NCBI RefSeq assembly: GCF_035582795.1
Contig: NC_134368.1
Location: forward strand, 34,904,501 to 34,968,500
Direction of reading: 5' to 3'
Length of the DNA: 64,000 bases
DNA from: Mycteria americana
Lineage: Eukaryota; Chordata; Aves; Ciconiiformes; Ciconiidae
Below the pieces are notes generated by a model, which saw only the letters and a list, made by a program, of their open reading frames with translations, had not been told where the DNA came from and did not search any database. Both the position numbers and the translations under genes were made by a program. Shown piece by piece: positions 1 to 13,483 of the stretch. Position 1 is the first letter of the stretch, and each line of letters begins with the position of its first letter.

Positions 1-540
1 GGGCCTCACTCCAGCTACTATGGGTTAACGCCCTCAGCCTTCTTCCAATGCAGAGGGACCAGATCACCACCAGAATGCTGGTGAGATTACAAAAGCAACT
101 TCAAACCAGTATTTGAGAAGCTGTGATGTCCTGAGCTGAACCTAACTCAGTCATAATGGTGCAACATACAGAATATTATTAAAGTGAGATGCAGATGTCA
201 TTATGCCAGGCTTATGTGTGTAAATATGGATGTCTCAGGGACTTTACAGATTGGAACAGAGTCGGTGTGTGCTTGTAACCCACACGACCCTGTGAATGTG
301 TGAATGTGAACTGACCCTGTGGGTTAGAACTTTTTGAAATTAGTCAAAGAAGCGTGTTTGGAAATCTGTAACTGTTTATTAACATTTTGTAAATGTCTGT
401 TATTGGCTTTTATCTGTAGTATTGCTGATATTTATTCTGAATTTATTGTTCACTGATTGTTTTTTAATTATATGCTATTAATAAATCAATAAACCACTTC
501 AATCCTGATTTGATTTATACCGTGTGATATTAACAATTTT
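1..540 (+). other. Unassigned segment with 3'-end-like features
   Basis: No coding frame was recognised. The segment is richer in GC at its left end and turns AT-rich, ending with two overlapping poly(A)-type hexamers (AATAAATCAATAAA at 480-493). This is what the 3' end of a plus-strand transcript or the R region of an LTR can look like. It lies in the FGL1 intron after the 700-880 exon. It may be an old repeat cut by the window edge; I could not name a family. Confidence 0.25.
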
Positions 541-699
541 TCCCTGCAGCAGCAGGCCTAGGTAAAAGCTGAACACTGTGTTTTAAACAAACAATTTTCT
601 ATGAGCTTTTAAAACGGTAAGTCAATGGACCCAATTGTGCTAAAGCTTCTGGGTATCATTACAATGAATGGAAATGAAAAGAATAGCTTCATTTCGAAC

Positions 700-880
700 C
701 TGAATACTGTCTTTTTCCTCCCAAGTCAATGACACTGTTTTCATCTCCTCTGTCACTGTGCTGAATCTCTTTCTTCTCTAAAAGCTGTATAATTTTTAAC
801 TGCTGCTGTTTCACACGATGTTCCAGAAGCCTCACCTGGCCCTGAAGTCGTATCTGCTCTTGAAAACAGTTCTGTAGATC
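700..880 (-). CDS. FGL1: FGL1 coding exon 2 (coiled-coil segment)
   Basis: This exon encodes residues 23-83 of fibrinogen-like protein 1 (hepassocin), a secreted, mainly liver-made protein that stimulates hepatocyte growth and binds the T-cell receptor LAG-3. Read on the minus strand it runs from acceptor CTCTCTAG to donor G|GTTCG, 181 nt, entering in phase 0 and leaving in phase 1. Visible landmarks are an N-C-F-Q-E-Q start, the heptad segment R-L-L-E-H-R-V-K-Q-Q-Q, and V-I-D-L-G-G-K-R-Q-Y just before the boundary. All match the human protein in order. This is the oligomerising N-terminal coiled coil. The C-terminal fibrinogen domain is absent because it lies left of position 1. Confidence 0.93.
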
Positions 881-3800
881 CTAGAGAGGAAAACATATCT
901 TACTGTAAAATCAACAAATTTTTGTCATGCTTAACATGTGACACAAAAAAACTACCAAACAAACCATAAATAAAATTTAACTTGAACAAAACATTTTGGT
1001 CGGAATTTCCTACAGACACTATGTTGACTTCCACCTCAATTGCTACGTCTATTTAAATTATTTTGTATATTACAGAGTGTCCAAACATACCTGCTTTGCA
1101 AAGAGACCTTCTCTTCAGTGGCTATAACTACCAGCTCTCACTGCAAACATGCAGAGGGGACTTTGGGGAAAAACACTATAGTACAGACCCTATCATAAAG
1201 ATTGCTTATTATCTATCACCTGCCATGTGCAGAGATTTACGATCCAGTGAGGCCTGCTACTAACATTGTGAAGGTTCTAAAATTCCAGACTTTTAAAAAA
1301 ATACAGTCCACACTGATATGTTTTCAACTTCATTGTGCATTTTTGAAATGCTTTTAGATTACACACTTCTTATGATAAGAACTTTAACATTGCCAACATA
1401 AATATTGTAAAGTTTCAAGCTCATTTTTGGCATGCTAAAATAAATAGTCCCTAAGAAGCTGTGAATAGGCTGTGAAAGTTAAAAACTTAAAGTCAATATT
1501 GTGCTGTGACTTGTACACTTAATTTTGTCATGCAAAGAAAGTGAGAAATGTGGTGATTCTGATATGGTGATACCTAGCACTCATTTCACCTTGGTGCAAA
1601 TATGGATACATGACAAGAGAGATGGAATAACTGTTCCAAATTCTGACATGCTGAATGTATGCAGAGCAATAAATAATTGTTTTTAGATTAATGACTATGG
1701 TAAAATAGCCAAAGTGAACAGAACTCACACTAGGGAGTTTAAATTAAAACAGCCTGTACAGTTTCAAATAGATATTAAACAAATTTGATTTCAATATGGG
1801 GAAAAAAGCCTTTGGGATTTTATGATACATTTACAAATGTGACATGAGGTTTTGCATCACTAACATTGTGTCTGCAATCTTATATGAGCAAACAGAGTTT
1901 GCTATGGTGCTTGCACGAGAGCACAACTAGCACTGTAAAAGCAAAATCAGAGGGCAATCTTTTTGGGAATCTGATATGCAAGATCAAATATGCAGTAATT
2001 CTAAATTGGTGCAACCTTATTCATAGGGCAACATTATTTACACGAGCTAAGGATGTAGACCTGTAACACTTGCCATCCACATGGAAGAGCTGACATCTTA
2101 GAACATTGCCCTATCACACTGATCTATAGAGAGATCTGAAGTAGCATACTGATATGCACCTCCAGTGGCATCCGCATACTTTCATTTGTATCAGGCTCAG
2201 GCTTCACCCATTTTTCATGAACACTCCCACCAAAATGTTTCTTGTCACTTTCTTGCTGCAGTGATTTTTTTTTTCTTCTATCTGAAAAGCTGATACCATT
2301 CTGTAAGTTTCTATGCAGCACAAACACAGTTCTGGTTAGACTGACTTCCTTGCAGCACCATTCACCGCAACTCCAAGAACAGACTTTGTGAATTAAACTA
2401 ACAGTATTAATTAGAATCTGCATTTTATGACTCTGCTACATGCAGATTTTTTTCATAATTAATTTCTGCTACTAGTTAAAAAGCAGAGGAACTTCTGTTA
2501 CTGTCAAGGAACATCCATATAAATCGTGTCACGACTATGACCTGTTATTTCTCATAGAAATAAATGTTGCAGATGTCCAGGCCCCATTGCTTTTTCACTA
2601 GAGAGGATGCAATTAACTTTCAACAAATAGACAAATGAACTAGAGACATTTCAAGAGAGTATTTGAAGATAAAAGAATCTATGTCCATAAGTTTAGTAAA
2701 ATGGTTCCTAGCCATCATGTTCCATTTGCCTGCAATATGTAGTCACACTGAAAAATTTGATGATCAGCCATGTTGACTTTGCAGAATAATTCTGAATATA
2801 GGCCTCCCTTTTAAGTATTTCTGAAGTGTATCAGATGCTTGAATTCATACTTAACTGCAATCTAATATACATGGTGGAATAAAAGAATGGGGAATATACA
2901 TATGGCAGGACTAGGCAGTTTGTCAGTGGCCTTTTTGAGAGGAAAAGGTTCAACTGCCTCTCTGGGTTTGGTCTGCGCACGTCAGGCTGCCTTGACAGCT
3001 GGTGTGTCTGCAGACTCCAACTGTCTGCTTGCTACCAGGTCCTGAGAAGCCATTGAGATGCTTGACCACAAGGAGGAGCTGTAAAGTGAGAGGCATGTTT
3101 ACCAAACACTAAAATTTTTAGAAGAATAAACAAAGCAGCCAATGACCTAATATCCCTAGAGACCTATCTTATTTAAGAATACTCCCTTGAAAGTCTTTTT
3201 CAGTTGTTGGTAGCTATACGAGATCCCTAGCGTACCCTCCTTTTCTTCTAGCAGGAAACGAGAGAAGAAAATACTTAAAATATATGCACAGAGACAAACT
3301 TGCTACAGTGGCTTAGAGGGATGTTAATTCACCATAAGCACTGGTTAACGTGTGACCTGTTGCATATTACAAAGAAAGGATGCACTACTATGCAGTCTTT
3401 CCAGGGTGGTTGTCTGAACTTGTATCTGCAGCTTTGTATAAACCCTTCACAAAAGCTGAGTTGAATTGGGAAATTCTGAAGAGGCTTCCTTGACAGGTCT
3501 CTGCAAATTCTCAGACTAGTCCCAAGTGCATACAGAAAATTACAGAGAACCAGAGCGCTGCATAGGTGGGTTGACAAAGAGTGAATAAATAATTTAAAAA
3601 AATATTTCCAGGCTCACCCTGACGAGCTAATGCTAACTACAGAAGTAAAGCTGTCAAAAAACCCATGTTAACAGTCAGACCAAATATTAATCCTAATCCT
3701 TTTAAGTTAAGAGTGATAAAGGAGCCACCATGCCACTTTTACAGTTTTCCTGCAGCGTTTGTTTATTGAGAACGTTAGCCTGTATCAGTCTTAACTCAGT

Positions 3801-6522
3801 ACTCGCAACCTTGGAGAACATGGTAAAATACCTTAGGAAAGACCTGGGTGATACTGGAAATGGTGGCCCCTGTTGCCAGGCCCGTGCAATTTCACAGGCA
3901 AGACTTCAGGTGGGTAGTCTCTTTAACAGGTGTCAAGGTCTGAGCCACAGAGAACTACTTTGAGTTCTGGACACGGTAGAGACCACGCATTTAAGGAGAG
4001 GCAGCTACAGGCAGCTAAGTGTGTTTCTTTCAGGTGTAGTGAAAATGCATCTATCACTTCACCTATTCATACTGCTAAAAGCCATTCTCCTACTGTGACT
4101 GAATTATATAGTAAAAGTACAGAACTTCTCAAAAAATATTATTGTACCTTAGAAAAACTTGGTATCTAAATTCAGTATGACACTACTTCATATATCACCA
4201 TAAAAGGTCCTTTCCTTTGAATCAAATTAAACACAAGTCTGCAACAGGCTATGTCTCTAAATACTATTCTTAACTTTGCATTGTAAATTGATCTTTTCTT
4301 TTTGTTTACTTAAAAATTGTGAATTACTTCATGAAACTGAAAAACTAACACTGAGCTGATTCTCATCTGCTTTACAGACAATACACTCATTATGGGATGA
4401 ACAGTAATATTTCTACATTACACATAGCAATTTCCTGATGAAAAGGATTTAAGCTCACAGTGCTGGTAAATAGTAAGTGACAGTCAAGAAATCACCAGCC
4501 ATACTGAATAACTACACCAAAAGAAAGAAATGACTGAGGAGAAATAAGAGTTTTGAAAGTAACCTACATATGAAAAGTACTGGTATGTGATACTTTGCTT
4601 TCTCTCCCTGACTCCAGCCTCCTCATTGATGTCTCTTTCTGTCAACTCCAGACAAATCCCATTACACTTTGCTGCTGAACAGCAAAAACACAATTCTCAT
4701 ATTTGGAATTTCACACCTATTTTTCCCATGGGACAATCACAAGTTAGCTGTGTAACTTCAAGGTGGATCAATGTAGCTTTTAGATCTGCAGGTTACCAGA
4801 CTGTCCTTTTAATGTACTACTACACTTTTTCACAGGATAACACTTTTAAAATCATTCGAGTTAAACCAGTGCACAGCTACAGTAATATACAAGCAAAATA
4901 TAACCTAGGGTTATAAGAGTCAGCAGCTATAACATATTGCTATTCCTTTTGTTAGATATGGACCAAAGTTAAACTATTACAATATTGAAACACTCAAAAA
5001 AATGTGATTTGATCACGCCTGTCTCCAGTGGACAGTAGTGCCCACTGATTGGAAGCAGACTGATCATAACCTGTTCTGTCTGTTTCAGTGAAGCAACTGT
5101 TTGCACTACACACTGAGAAGCAATTATCTAACAACTGCTGACAACTCTGCTCTTGGATATGTGGCCCCATATTTAACCAGCTGCTGCAATTAATCTGCAT
5201 TCACAATCTTTATTTCATTATTGTGTGAATTATTTAGCAGCTAGTGACCTTCCATTAAAATTGATGCTGTAAATTAGACTCAGAATACTTTATGAAAACT
5301 ATAAAAATATGACATTTTTACTTGAGGAGCTACTTCCTATATTTTTAGAATTTAAATGAGCTCCAAAAAATCTCTAATGAGATTAGTGTTTTAATGAGAT
5401 TAAAATGTGAAAACTTAGAGATAAATTTCAGAATGTTCCCAGTTTTTAGTCACAGGGTCAGCCAAAGCCCATAATATTCCAAATGAAAAATCAAAAGAAA
5501 GCAAATGCATTTCATTGTAATGCCTTTTTCTCAGTAGGCTTCTACAAAAATTAGTAATATTTTTCTCCACTGAACAGAAGTGCTTACAGAGGCAGGTGCT
5601 TCCTATTCTGCCCTTATAGAACTAGCTCACCTAGTTGTAAATTCAGCAACCACTTCCACCTAGGCAATTATGAATCAACAATTCAATCTCTCAGGTCCCT
5701 GCTAGCTAGGATCTGAATATCAAACTAGGGAGGACAGCCAAGACAGGCAGTACGGGACTGGTGAGGTTATAAGTATTTTAAGCAGCGGAGTAAGTGTGTG
5801 TGTGTGTTAGGGTTTTTGTTGGAAAGGCAGAATACATAGCAGAAGGTTTTGGGAGCTAGAAGTGAAGGAGCTTTGATCATTGTTTCTGAGTGTGAATTAT
5901 AATACAGTAACATAGGAACAAGTAAGAATATGAAGTGGGTCTTGTTTGAGAAGAAGTTGTATGGCAAGTGGACAAGGTAGAAAAGGATAGAAACATTCTT
6001 CATCCTGAGAGTCAATGACCAGAACTACTACTGCTGCAGCCACTACATGAGGAGTTCCTGGGTTTTGCCTTTCTGTAAGTACGCTGCTCAAAACTAAAGG
6101 TGTTATTCTGAGTTAGCATTACCTCTGAATGGTAGTATAACTGTCTTGTGTGTCTTCTGTACAATGTGCCTGTTAATGCACCATATGATACCTTTTTTAG
6201 CAAAAATATTCTATTGTCTCCTATTTAATGGCAGATCCAGTAACAAACTGACTGGATTACTTTCTTCAGTGCTATGGCCCAGTCATTTATCTTCCATTGT
6301 ATATTTATGCATTTGTTTCGTCTTTCCTTATTGGAAACTTGTCCCCACTGAACATCATTTGAGGTTATTTCCCCAGTCTTTCAGTTTTGTTCTGAATTCT
6401 AATTTTTTCCATCAAAGGTTCTGCCATCCTATGTAGCTGAGAAACATTGTAAACACTATGGAGGACAAGATATGAAATATTTAGAAGAAACTCTATAGGC
6501 ATATTTAATTACTAGAACTTAC
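881..6522 (-). other. FGL1 intron 1
   Basis: A stretch of about 5.6 kb between the two FGL1 coding exons. I see AT-rich sequence with a short (GT)7 run near 5795-5807 and no recognisable exon, RNA gene or young transposon. Open frames in it are short and start at non-ATG codons or have no homology I recognise. One decoy, a hydrophobic stretch before a good donor at 3618-3666, contains a stop and has the wrong phase. Confidence 0.6.
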
Positions 6523-6598
6523 AGAGCTGCCAATGGTATCCATCAAGCTAGCTGCAAGGACAAAATCAATCATTATCAAAATCTTCATCCTTTGGAAG
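6523..6598 (-). CDS. FGL1: FGL1 coding exon 1 (start codon and signal peptide)
   Basis: On the minus strand an acceptor (CTACTTCACAG) precedes ten untranslated bases and then the ATG at 6588-6586. The 22 codons end exactly at a strong donor (TCT|GTAAGT) in phase 0, which is the phase needed by the 700-880 exon. The peptide starts M-K-I-L-I-M-I-D-F-V-L-A-A-S-L and has the charged start, hydrophobic core and small-residue end (G-S-S) of a secretory signal. Human FGL1 also has 22 residues before the matching exon junction. Because the exon has an acceptor, at least one non-coding exon must lie further right. Start choice rests on length, phase and signal character. Confidence 0.85.
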
Positions 6599-8549
6599 CT
6601 GTGAAGTAGATGAACAAATGAAATACCAGTTAACTTAAACATTAAAACTAAATATTTACACCTGACAACTTAAATTTTATTTGAAATAATCTATTTAACC
6701 TAAAATTATTTTCTTACATATTGTAAATATAATGTAAATTTAGGCTTCATTATAAATGTCTAAAGCAGTCTGATCAAGTACAACTCCAAAACCCAGTAAA
6801 AACTTTTATCCAGTAAAAAGAATTTATCCTTTTAGGCCACTTTGTATCAGAGCTCTCAATTTATTTTAGGACAGCTATTCAAACCCATGCATTTTATTGT
6901 GAAACAAGACAAAAGCAAAATAGCATTTTAAAAGGCTCTGAAAAGCAGGGCAATATTCCTTGTTGATCCTTTAAATTTGGGAGAAAGCTCTCTGTTATAT
7001 TCAAGTAATTAAAACCTGAATTGGGCTAGTTGTCCTTGAACTAAAGAATTGTGCAATTTCTGTGTGCCAGGAGAGGATGGAGATAATTCTACTGTTATAG
7101 AGTAATTTTTGGGAAAAGTATGTAATAGTTATCAGCTTTTATTCTAATGGTGACAAGGATGACATCTTTCAACTGATAGCTATGCATATTTTGTACTGTA
7201 TAACCCACAGCATTTTAAATCCCATTATTTCATATGAAAATTATTTTATATGCCAAAACAATCACCATTGTATCTCCCTGCCTTGCAAACATTAGCTGAT
7301 ATAATTTCTGTAAGGTAGATGTGTGCTTTTCAGCTCACAGATGAGAAACCAAGGCACCCAATTACTAAAATATTTACATAGATTACACATGAACCAATTC
7401 TAAATTGATTAGTTAAACTGCTGCAAGCTATCAACAGAGGAATGTTTCTTTTTTTTTTTCCTTAAAATATTTTCATTTAGCATGTGCTAATGCCTGTTAA
7501 AACCAAAATATGTGTCCACTCTGCTTTTTCTATTTATTAAACTAAATCAGCTAGCTACATGTTAAAACATTTGTAGTTAGACAAAGCATAAGACCTGCAA
7601 TGGAGATTAATGATTCAGTGTCAGTATGTGCTTATTGAAACACCAACTTCATGGAAATTTCCACTCATGTTTCTACAGGAATTAATATAAAACACCAGTG
7701 GAACTTTGGTGGACTGTGCTTTTTACTGTGCAAAGATAAGCAAGGTGCTTATGTGAAGTGTGTTTTTTAAGTTCTTGTAAAATTGGACAATTCCAACTTT
7801 ATGTTCACCAATCTCTGAAAACCTCATGCAAGAGTACAAATTACAGCCTAGCTGAATTTCAGGTTTTCAACACCTACCTACCTATAAAATACTTAGGATG
7901 CTGTTTAAAATTACAGTTATCTTATTTAAGTAAGCAACATTTTTTTTTATTTTTAGTTCTGAGTTTTGCTGGTTTGAAAGCATCATATTTGAAAGCACAG
8001 AGTCGTGAGGCCCCAGTATACCTGTATAAAGCTTGTTATACCACTTCTTGCACTGGACTGATGCAGACACAAGGTGTTGAGGGTACTCTGTACCCGTTGA
8101 CTCATGTTACAGACAGCTCAGAAGGTTTTTTTTTAAAGCACTTTGGACATATGCAACATCTACCATTAAGCTGCAAAGCACTATACTAAGCTGATGTGTA
8201 TCTTTAAGGATTCCAAAGGAATCCATTAAAAATTACCTATAAAACGTTTCTTGAGTAGAAAGTGTGAACTGAAAATCTTAGGCTAAGTTATTTCTATGCC
8301 ATAAAATTCCTGAATTTTAAGTTGTAAGTTGTTCTTCATGCTAACTGAATAAATGTTATATCATTTGAATTAGAAACTTTACCATAATTCAATGCAACAA
8401 GTTCTGCTACTGTTTGAAGTGGTGAATCCTATGAATTTCAGGCTTAAAAAAGGAGGGGGAGGGGGAATCTGCAAGAATTGCCTGGTATTGAATTCTGTTA
8501 TTAATTTAGATTTCAGAGGTTTCTGCCATGATTAAACATGCACTTTCAC
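6599..8549. other. FGL1 5' flank or 5' intron, no gene seen
   Basis: AT-rich sequence with homopolymer runs. A 143-codon plus-strand open frame at 7758-8189 starts at TTG, lacks homology and shows no coding character, so it is not annotated. If the orphan exon at 8550-8740 belongs to FGL1 this is an intron. Confidence 0.5.
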
Positions 8550-8740
8550 CTTACGACAGTAGTAATTATGGCTATTGCAGCCACTACTGTTTTGAAAGCA
8601 GCTGCTGCCATCTGTTGCAATGACGCTGTCTATTGTGGGAGAGGAGTGACCAAAGAGTACGTTAGCTGCCTGGACAACCCGCAAATGATCCATCTCTGAT
8701 AATTGCTGTCCTGACTCCATGCATACCTTAAATATGCTTT
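8550..8740 (-). other. Orphan exon-like block, fully open
   Basis: On the minus strand a strong pyrimidine-rich acceptor (CCCCTTCTCTCCTAG) is followed by 191 nt and a donor (CGTAAG|GTGAAAG). One frame is open across the whole block: two leading bases and then 63 codons, leaving in phase 0. It includes M-E-S-G-Q-Q-L-S-E-M-D-H-L and ends N-Y-Y-C-R-K. GC content is higher than the flanks. I do not recognise the protein. It may be an upstream FGL1 exon: spliced to 6598 its frame would continue as ten codons, L-P-K-D-E-D-F-D-N-D, and stop at 6568-6566, overlapping the FGL1 start. It could also be an exon of a separate transcript or a chance. Confidence 0.35.
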
Positions 8741-11700
8741 CTAGGAGAGAAGGGGCTATATTTTTTTCATGGAAGGTGGAAGATTCATATTTAACTGTTC
8801 TGCTTCATTCTCTGTTATTTTCATTATAAAAGCACACTGTTCTCCCTCACGTTGGTCTTAATATTCAAACTGTTCTATCATGATTTCACTGACTGTGAAT
8901 GCCTCAATACCGCAATCAATCTTAAAAGGGTTGCACAGCTTTACAACTACAGAATTCTTACTTTTTTTAAAAAGACTAACAAGTAAATCTTGCATACTGT
9001 TCAGAGAAATTCATGTTAGTAAAAAAAAAAAAAAGAAGACTATCAGGCACAATCAAGGCAGATCACTTCCCTTACAGCATGTGTGAGCTACTACGAGCAA
9101 GCTGCACAAAAGGAACGAAGAGCTGAGGAGTGTAGAGTGTGTGCAGTTGGTTTGGTTTGTCACCTTCAGATGAAGTCGCCTTTCTATTTAAAGGGTGCCT
9201 CTTTCTAAAGCATGTTCCTGTTGTGGGGAACTTCATAAGGGCTGCACTTGAAAGACAACTTTGCTTGTATCAGCTCTAGCACTGAACTAAGATATACTCA
9301 AAAGACATACTAAAATATTGGAATAATCTTATAAATAAAATTCTAAATGTGATGATTTAAATACATTGCTCAAGATACTTTAATCCTGCAGTTTAATTTT
9401 TAGGAAACGAAGTTGGACAGTAAACCCAAGATGGATTATTGATCCTGTAGTCGCTCACAATATGAGCTCACTATGATCGTAAGAGAATTAAGTCATATAA
9501 AGAGGGAGAAACCAAGAGCTCCATTTGGCAGACCTGTCAGTCAGAAACAGGGAAGACATGAAACAGAGAGGACACAGGAAAAAAAACAGAGTGGGCCTGA
9601 AGTAGGAACAAGGGTTGGGGGGATCAAAATCTTTGTGCTGTTGTCCTCCCAAAAAAGGAGAAAGGTCAAGAAGACTAGGAAGAGACATGTAAACTCGAGC
9701 TCTGAAAGGAAATGGCTGACCTAATGGTGTTTCCCTGCTTCTGTCACTGCCCAGCAGGGAGACCCAGACAAGGTAGAGGACAGTGAGCAGCGCTGATCCT
9801 GGAAGGGGCAGTACCTTGTACCTTTAGGCCAATTTTTCAGCAAGTATAAACTCTGGTAGTTTATCTGATTCCAGTTGCAGTGACGTGAGACTCACTGAGT
9901 GGTCAGCCCTACAGTGATAAGAAAAGTGGTAAATAGGGTCAAGCCCCATATATGTTTGAAGCGCTTTGCATACGCTAACTGAATCAATAGGTTGAGTCTT
10001 AGAATTAATGTGGGTAACTGTTTACTTAGTTTTCCACATTCCTACAAAAAGTTTCAGAAAATAAAAGTTCTCTGAAAGTGTACATCCATGCTCTTTGGTA
10101 ATATGTAAAGCTAAAGTTCTGTTCAAGGGAAGTTTAAGATCTTGCTCTAGGAAGACTGCTTTGAAAGTCAGTTTCTTAAACTAATTCATCTACTCATTTA
10201 AATATTTACCCTGGTTGTTATAGAGCTATTTAAAATGCATTATCCAGAAATGTAGGTGGAGGGTAAAATAACTGAAAATGTAGGGAGAGAATACAACTGC
10301 TGATAAACCTTCACACAAATGCAATAAAAACATTCACTCCAAAAAACTGCAAAAAACCTACAAATCTTAATTCATGTCACAGATGAAAACAACTGCATAA
10401 CTTAGCAAATATTTTTGTGTTGTTGATGCTAGTGAATCCAAAGAGTTAGTAAGTGCTGAGAGACTTCCAAGACTTCTGTTATAACACCTGTGTTGGTTTA
10501 ACAAGAACAAACAAAAAAAAAAAAGAATTTGTGCAGGGGAGATCCCTTTCCAGGAAAATCTTAATCTCAGATAGTAGACATGTGGACTAATTATCATGCA
10601 TCATCATAGAGTGAGAAAAACTTAGTGTAATATTTTTAAGTTGAAAACACAAGCCCTTAACAGTTAGCTGGAAAAAAAGAATCACTTTCTGTTTTCATAA
10701 AATTGAAGTTTAAGGGCAACTCTTGTGAAACCTTGAAATTTTATCCATATGAGATTATTCATTTACTACTCAAAGATTATACCTGGAATGTGCACTTGCA
10801 CAGCTGTGCAGAACAATTTCTCCAAAGCTATGGCATAAAAATTCTAGAAAGGTACCTTTTTCCTTCTCTGTGCCTCGACTGTCTTTACAGACTAATCAGA
10901 CAATCCGATGTTCAAATTTCCCCTAAATTTGATGTTTTTCCAAGTCTTTCAATAACAAGTTACTGAATAGATTTGATGACGTCATAGAAACTCTGTGCTA
11001 TGAAAATTTTGAACTGTCAGCCTGTTTTCTTGTTCTTGAATTCTGGAGACAGCAAACTAGATGGAATTCAGATGCCTATTTCTGTTTGTACAGTGTCAAT
11101 AAGAATTGCATTGCTAATAAATACAGTAATAATAAGAGAGAATCTACCAAAAGGACAGACAATGACTTGAAAGATTTTTGTTTGCTTTCTTAAAATTCAA
11201 ACTGGTTTTAATGATTAAACTCATGCACAAATTTTACTTTGTTTTAATTAGGTAGTGTTACAAAAGTTGCGCCATTTTCCTCACCTGAAAAATGGACAAT
11301 AAGTCATGATTTTATCTATTTTTAGGCTTAAAAAGCAGCATTGTTCATACAGCCGTACATTATTATAAATTTAGAAACTACAGCTTTGAATATGAGGTTT
11401 ATTAACTAACTAGATATCGTAGCAAAATAGCTAGATCCTGCTAAAACATTCATACATCATTAGCAACATTGCACCAGTTGTATGGCCTGCAAAAACATAT
11501 TACTTTTAAACCGTAACTATAGCAATTACCCCAAATTCTTCCTTCTTCCCTCACAGGTACCTAAAATGTTTACCTTTACCCTCTGGACAGAACTCAAAGT
11601 TGTTAAATCTTCTTAAGCTGATGCAAAGAATTCCAGAGCCCTTCCCAGGCTGCGATTGTTTTTGCTATTAAATTCTGTGGAGTTGAGGCTTACATCTGCT

Positions 11701-12814
11701 ATGAGTCACTGGGCAGGAATGTTACTGAGAAGTTGCAGTAACCAAGACTAAGTTGCAACATAAGAAGACGATGGTAATTCTGTGCCTAACACAACACTTC
11801 TGAAATGAAAATAAACCAAAAATAACAAAGGATCATCCATTCCCTTTCACTGCTCTGATCTAGGAAATTGCTCTCAGCATCATATTCAACCATAAAACCC
11901 CAGTGCTTTCCTGAATCAGAGCCTAAATCTCTTAGGCTTCAGAGGTATACAGAGAGCATAACTGACTCAACTGATTTAGAAATAAAACATAATCACTCAG
12001 ACTAGAAGTTACATGTTAGAGGTGATAATAAGAAATCTGCTAAAAAAAAAAAAAACAACAAAGAAACATAGTACAGACAAAGCCAAAGGGAACAAGAAAA
12101 AAAGGACAATGAATCGTGTTTGATGTAAGTCAGTATTTTTTAGCTAAATTGGAAGGCACTCAGAAGCGCATGATCTCAGTGACTTGGTTAGACAAAATCA
12201 CTTTCTATAGAAGCTTTTTAGAGCCAGATGAATACACCAAAGAATGTTTTAAAATGCAATTTGTTTTGAGTGTTTGCCCTCTGTCTATGTTGGCTCTTCC
12301 CATAATGTTCAATAAATGAGTATGCTTAAAGGAATGCTTCTGGAAGAAGTGAACTCTTAAGGAAATATTGCACAAAAGCAGTAAAAGGAGTAAAACATTC
12401 CACAATATAAATATTCACACCATCAACTTCCTTTTGAAGACTAATACTTGTTGCATACTTCCGCTGAAAAATTTCTGGTGTATTATTTGGAATCTGGCAG
12501 TATTTCTCTTTACTAATTACGTTACATCAACTAATTAAATTCATATTCTGGATTTCAAATATTTAATAATTGCAATAAACTTCTCATAAGTATCCTACAC
12601 TAATAATCATTCAAAAATTCAAAATCATTCAGTAAGTAATTTTTACTGGGAACCTTACTATGGCTACTGACTTTTGCAAGGAGAGAGATACCTGTTCATA
12701 GTGTGACTCTTAACTTAACCATCATTACTCAGTGGGTGGGCTCTGAATTTAGAAAGTGGAAAAAAAGCATGGCACTTTAAACTTGGATTTATTAGCCATT
12801 TAAACAATTCATTG
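8741..12814. other. Intergenic or 5' intron, nothing recognised
   Basis: About 4 kb of AT-rich sequence. It contains poly(A) and poly(T) runs and a purine-rich stretch around 9500-9720, with open frames on both strands that look like shadows. No exon, RNA gene or datable repeat could be supported. Confidence 0.5.
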
Positions 12815-12900
12815 AGGGTTACAAGCAGATTCTCCATCACTTGAAGTCTTTAAACAAAGACTAGATGGCTAAAATGCATAGCTGTGGTCCAGTTAAACAA
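12815..12900 (+). repeat. Old CR1/L3-like LINE 3' fragment
   Basis: The words TCTCCATCACTTGAAGTC, CTTTAAACAAAGACTAGATGGC in near succession resemble the segment found shortly before the 3' end of CR1-clade LINEs (the sequence encoding the S-L-E-V-F-K-x-R-L-D-G tail of the ORF2 protein). It is diverged and has no terminal repeat left. Judged by eye only. Confidence 0.4.
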
Positions 12901-13483
12901 GAATTATTATATACAGCGTCAAGTCAGAGATTTGTGTTATTCAGGAATTCTATAGGCTACCCATCATCAGAATGATTTTGCAAAAATAAACATACTAAAT
13001 AGAAGACTCAAAGAGTATACAAATGGAAGTCATATAAGCACAAAAGGAAGAGAGCAAGGTCTTTCTTAGGCCTGTTGGACACATCCAATACTGAAAACTA
13101 GCAAATGTCATAGACCTTAACATGGCCAGTAAAGACCTGGCTGTTCACACAAATCTTATTCAGATTTGCTGCTCTTGGGAGAGTTTGCATAGAAGTGAAG
13201 CAAAAAATGGCAAGGATCATTAATTATTCTTTTATCAGTTTTTTGACAAAAGTTTCTATAAAGGATAAAATGCTGTTCCTTACTTCTACACTAAATCAAT
13301 ATGTTTATTACTTCCTATAAGCAAGGTAAAAACTGTCAGTTGTATTAAAACCATCTTATATTTTTTGTGGATGTTTAAAAGAAATAGCTACCACAAGAAA
13401 TCAGTGGTCTTTGTTCCCATTGTATTAGCACTTTCAGCTGAGTACCTCCCCAGGTATTTATCTGACAGAAGTTTAACAGCTTT

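Noticed and set aside
3618..3666. A possible FGL1 signal-peptide exon on the minus strand (M-G-F-L-T-A-L-L-L... before a GTGAGCC donor)
   Set aside because: It contains an in-frame TAG and leaves in phase 1, whereas the next FGL1 exon needs phase 0. The exon at 6523-6598 fits in length, phase and signal character.
7758..8189. 143-codon plus-strand frame upstream of FGL1
   Set aside because: It has a TTG start, AT-rich composition and no domain or homology. It looks like a chance long frame.
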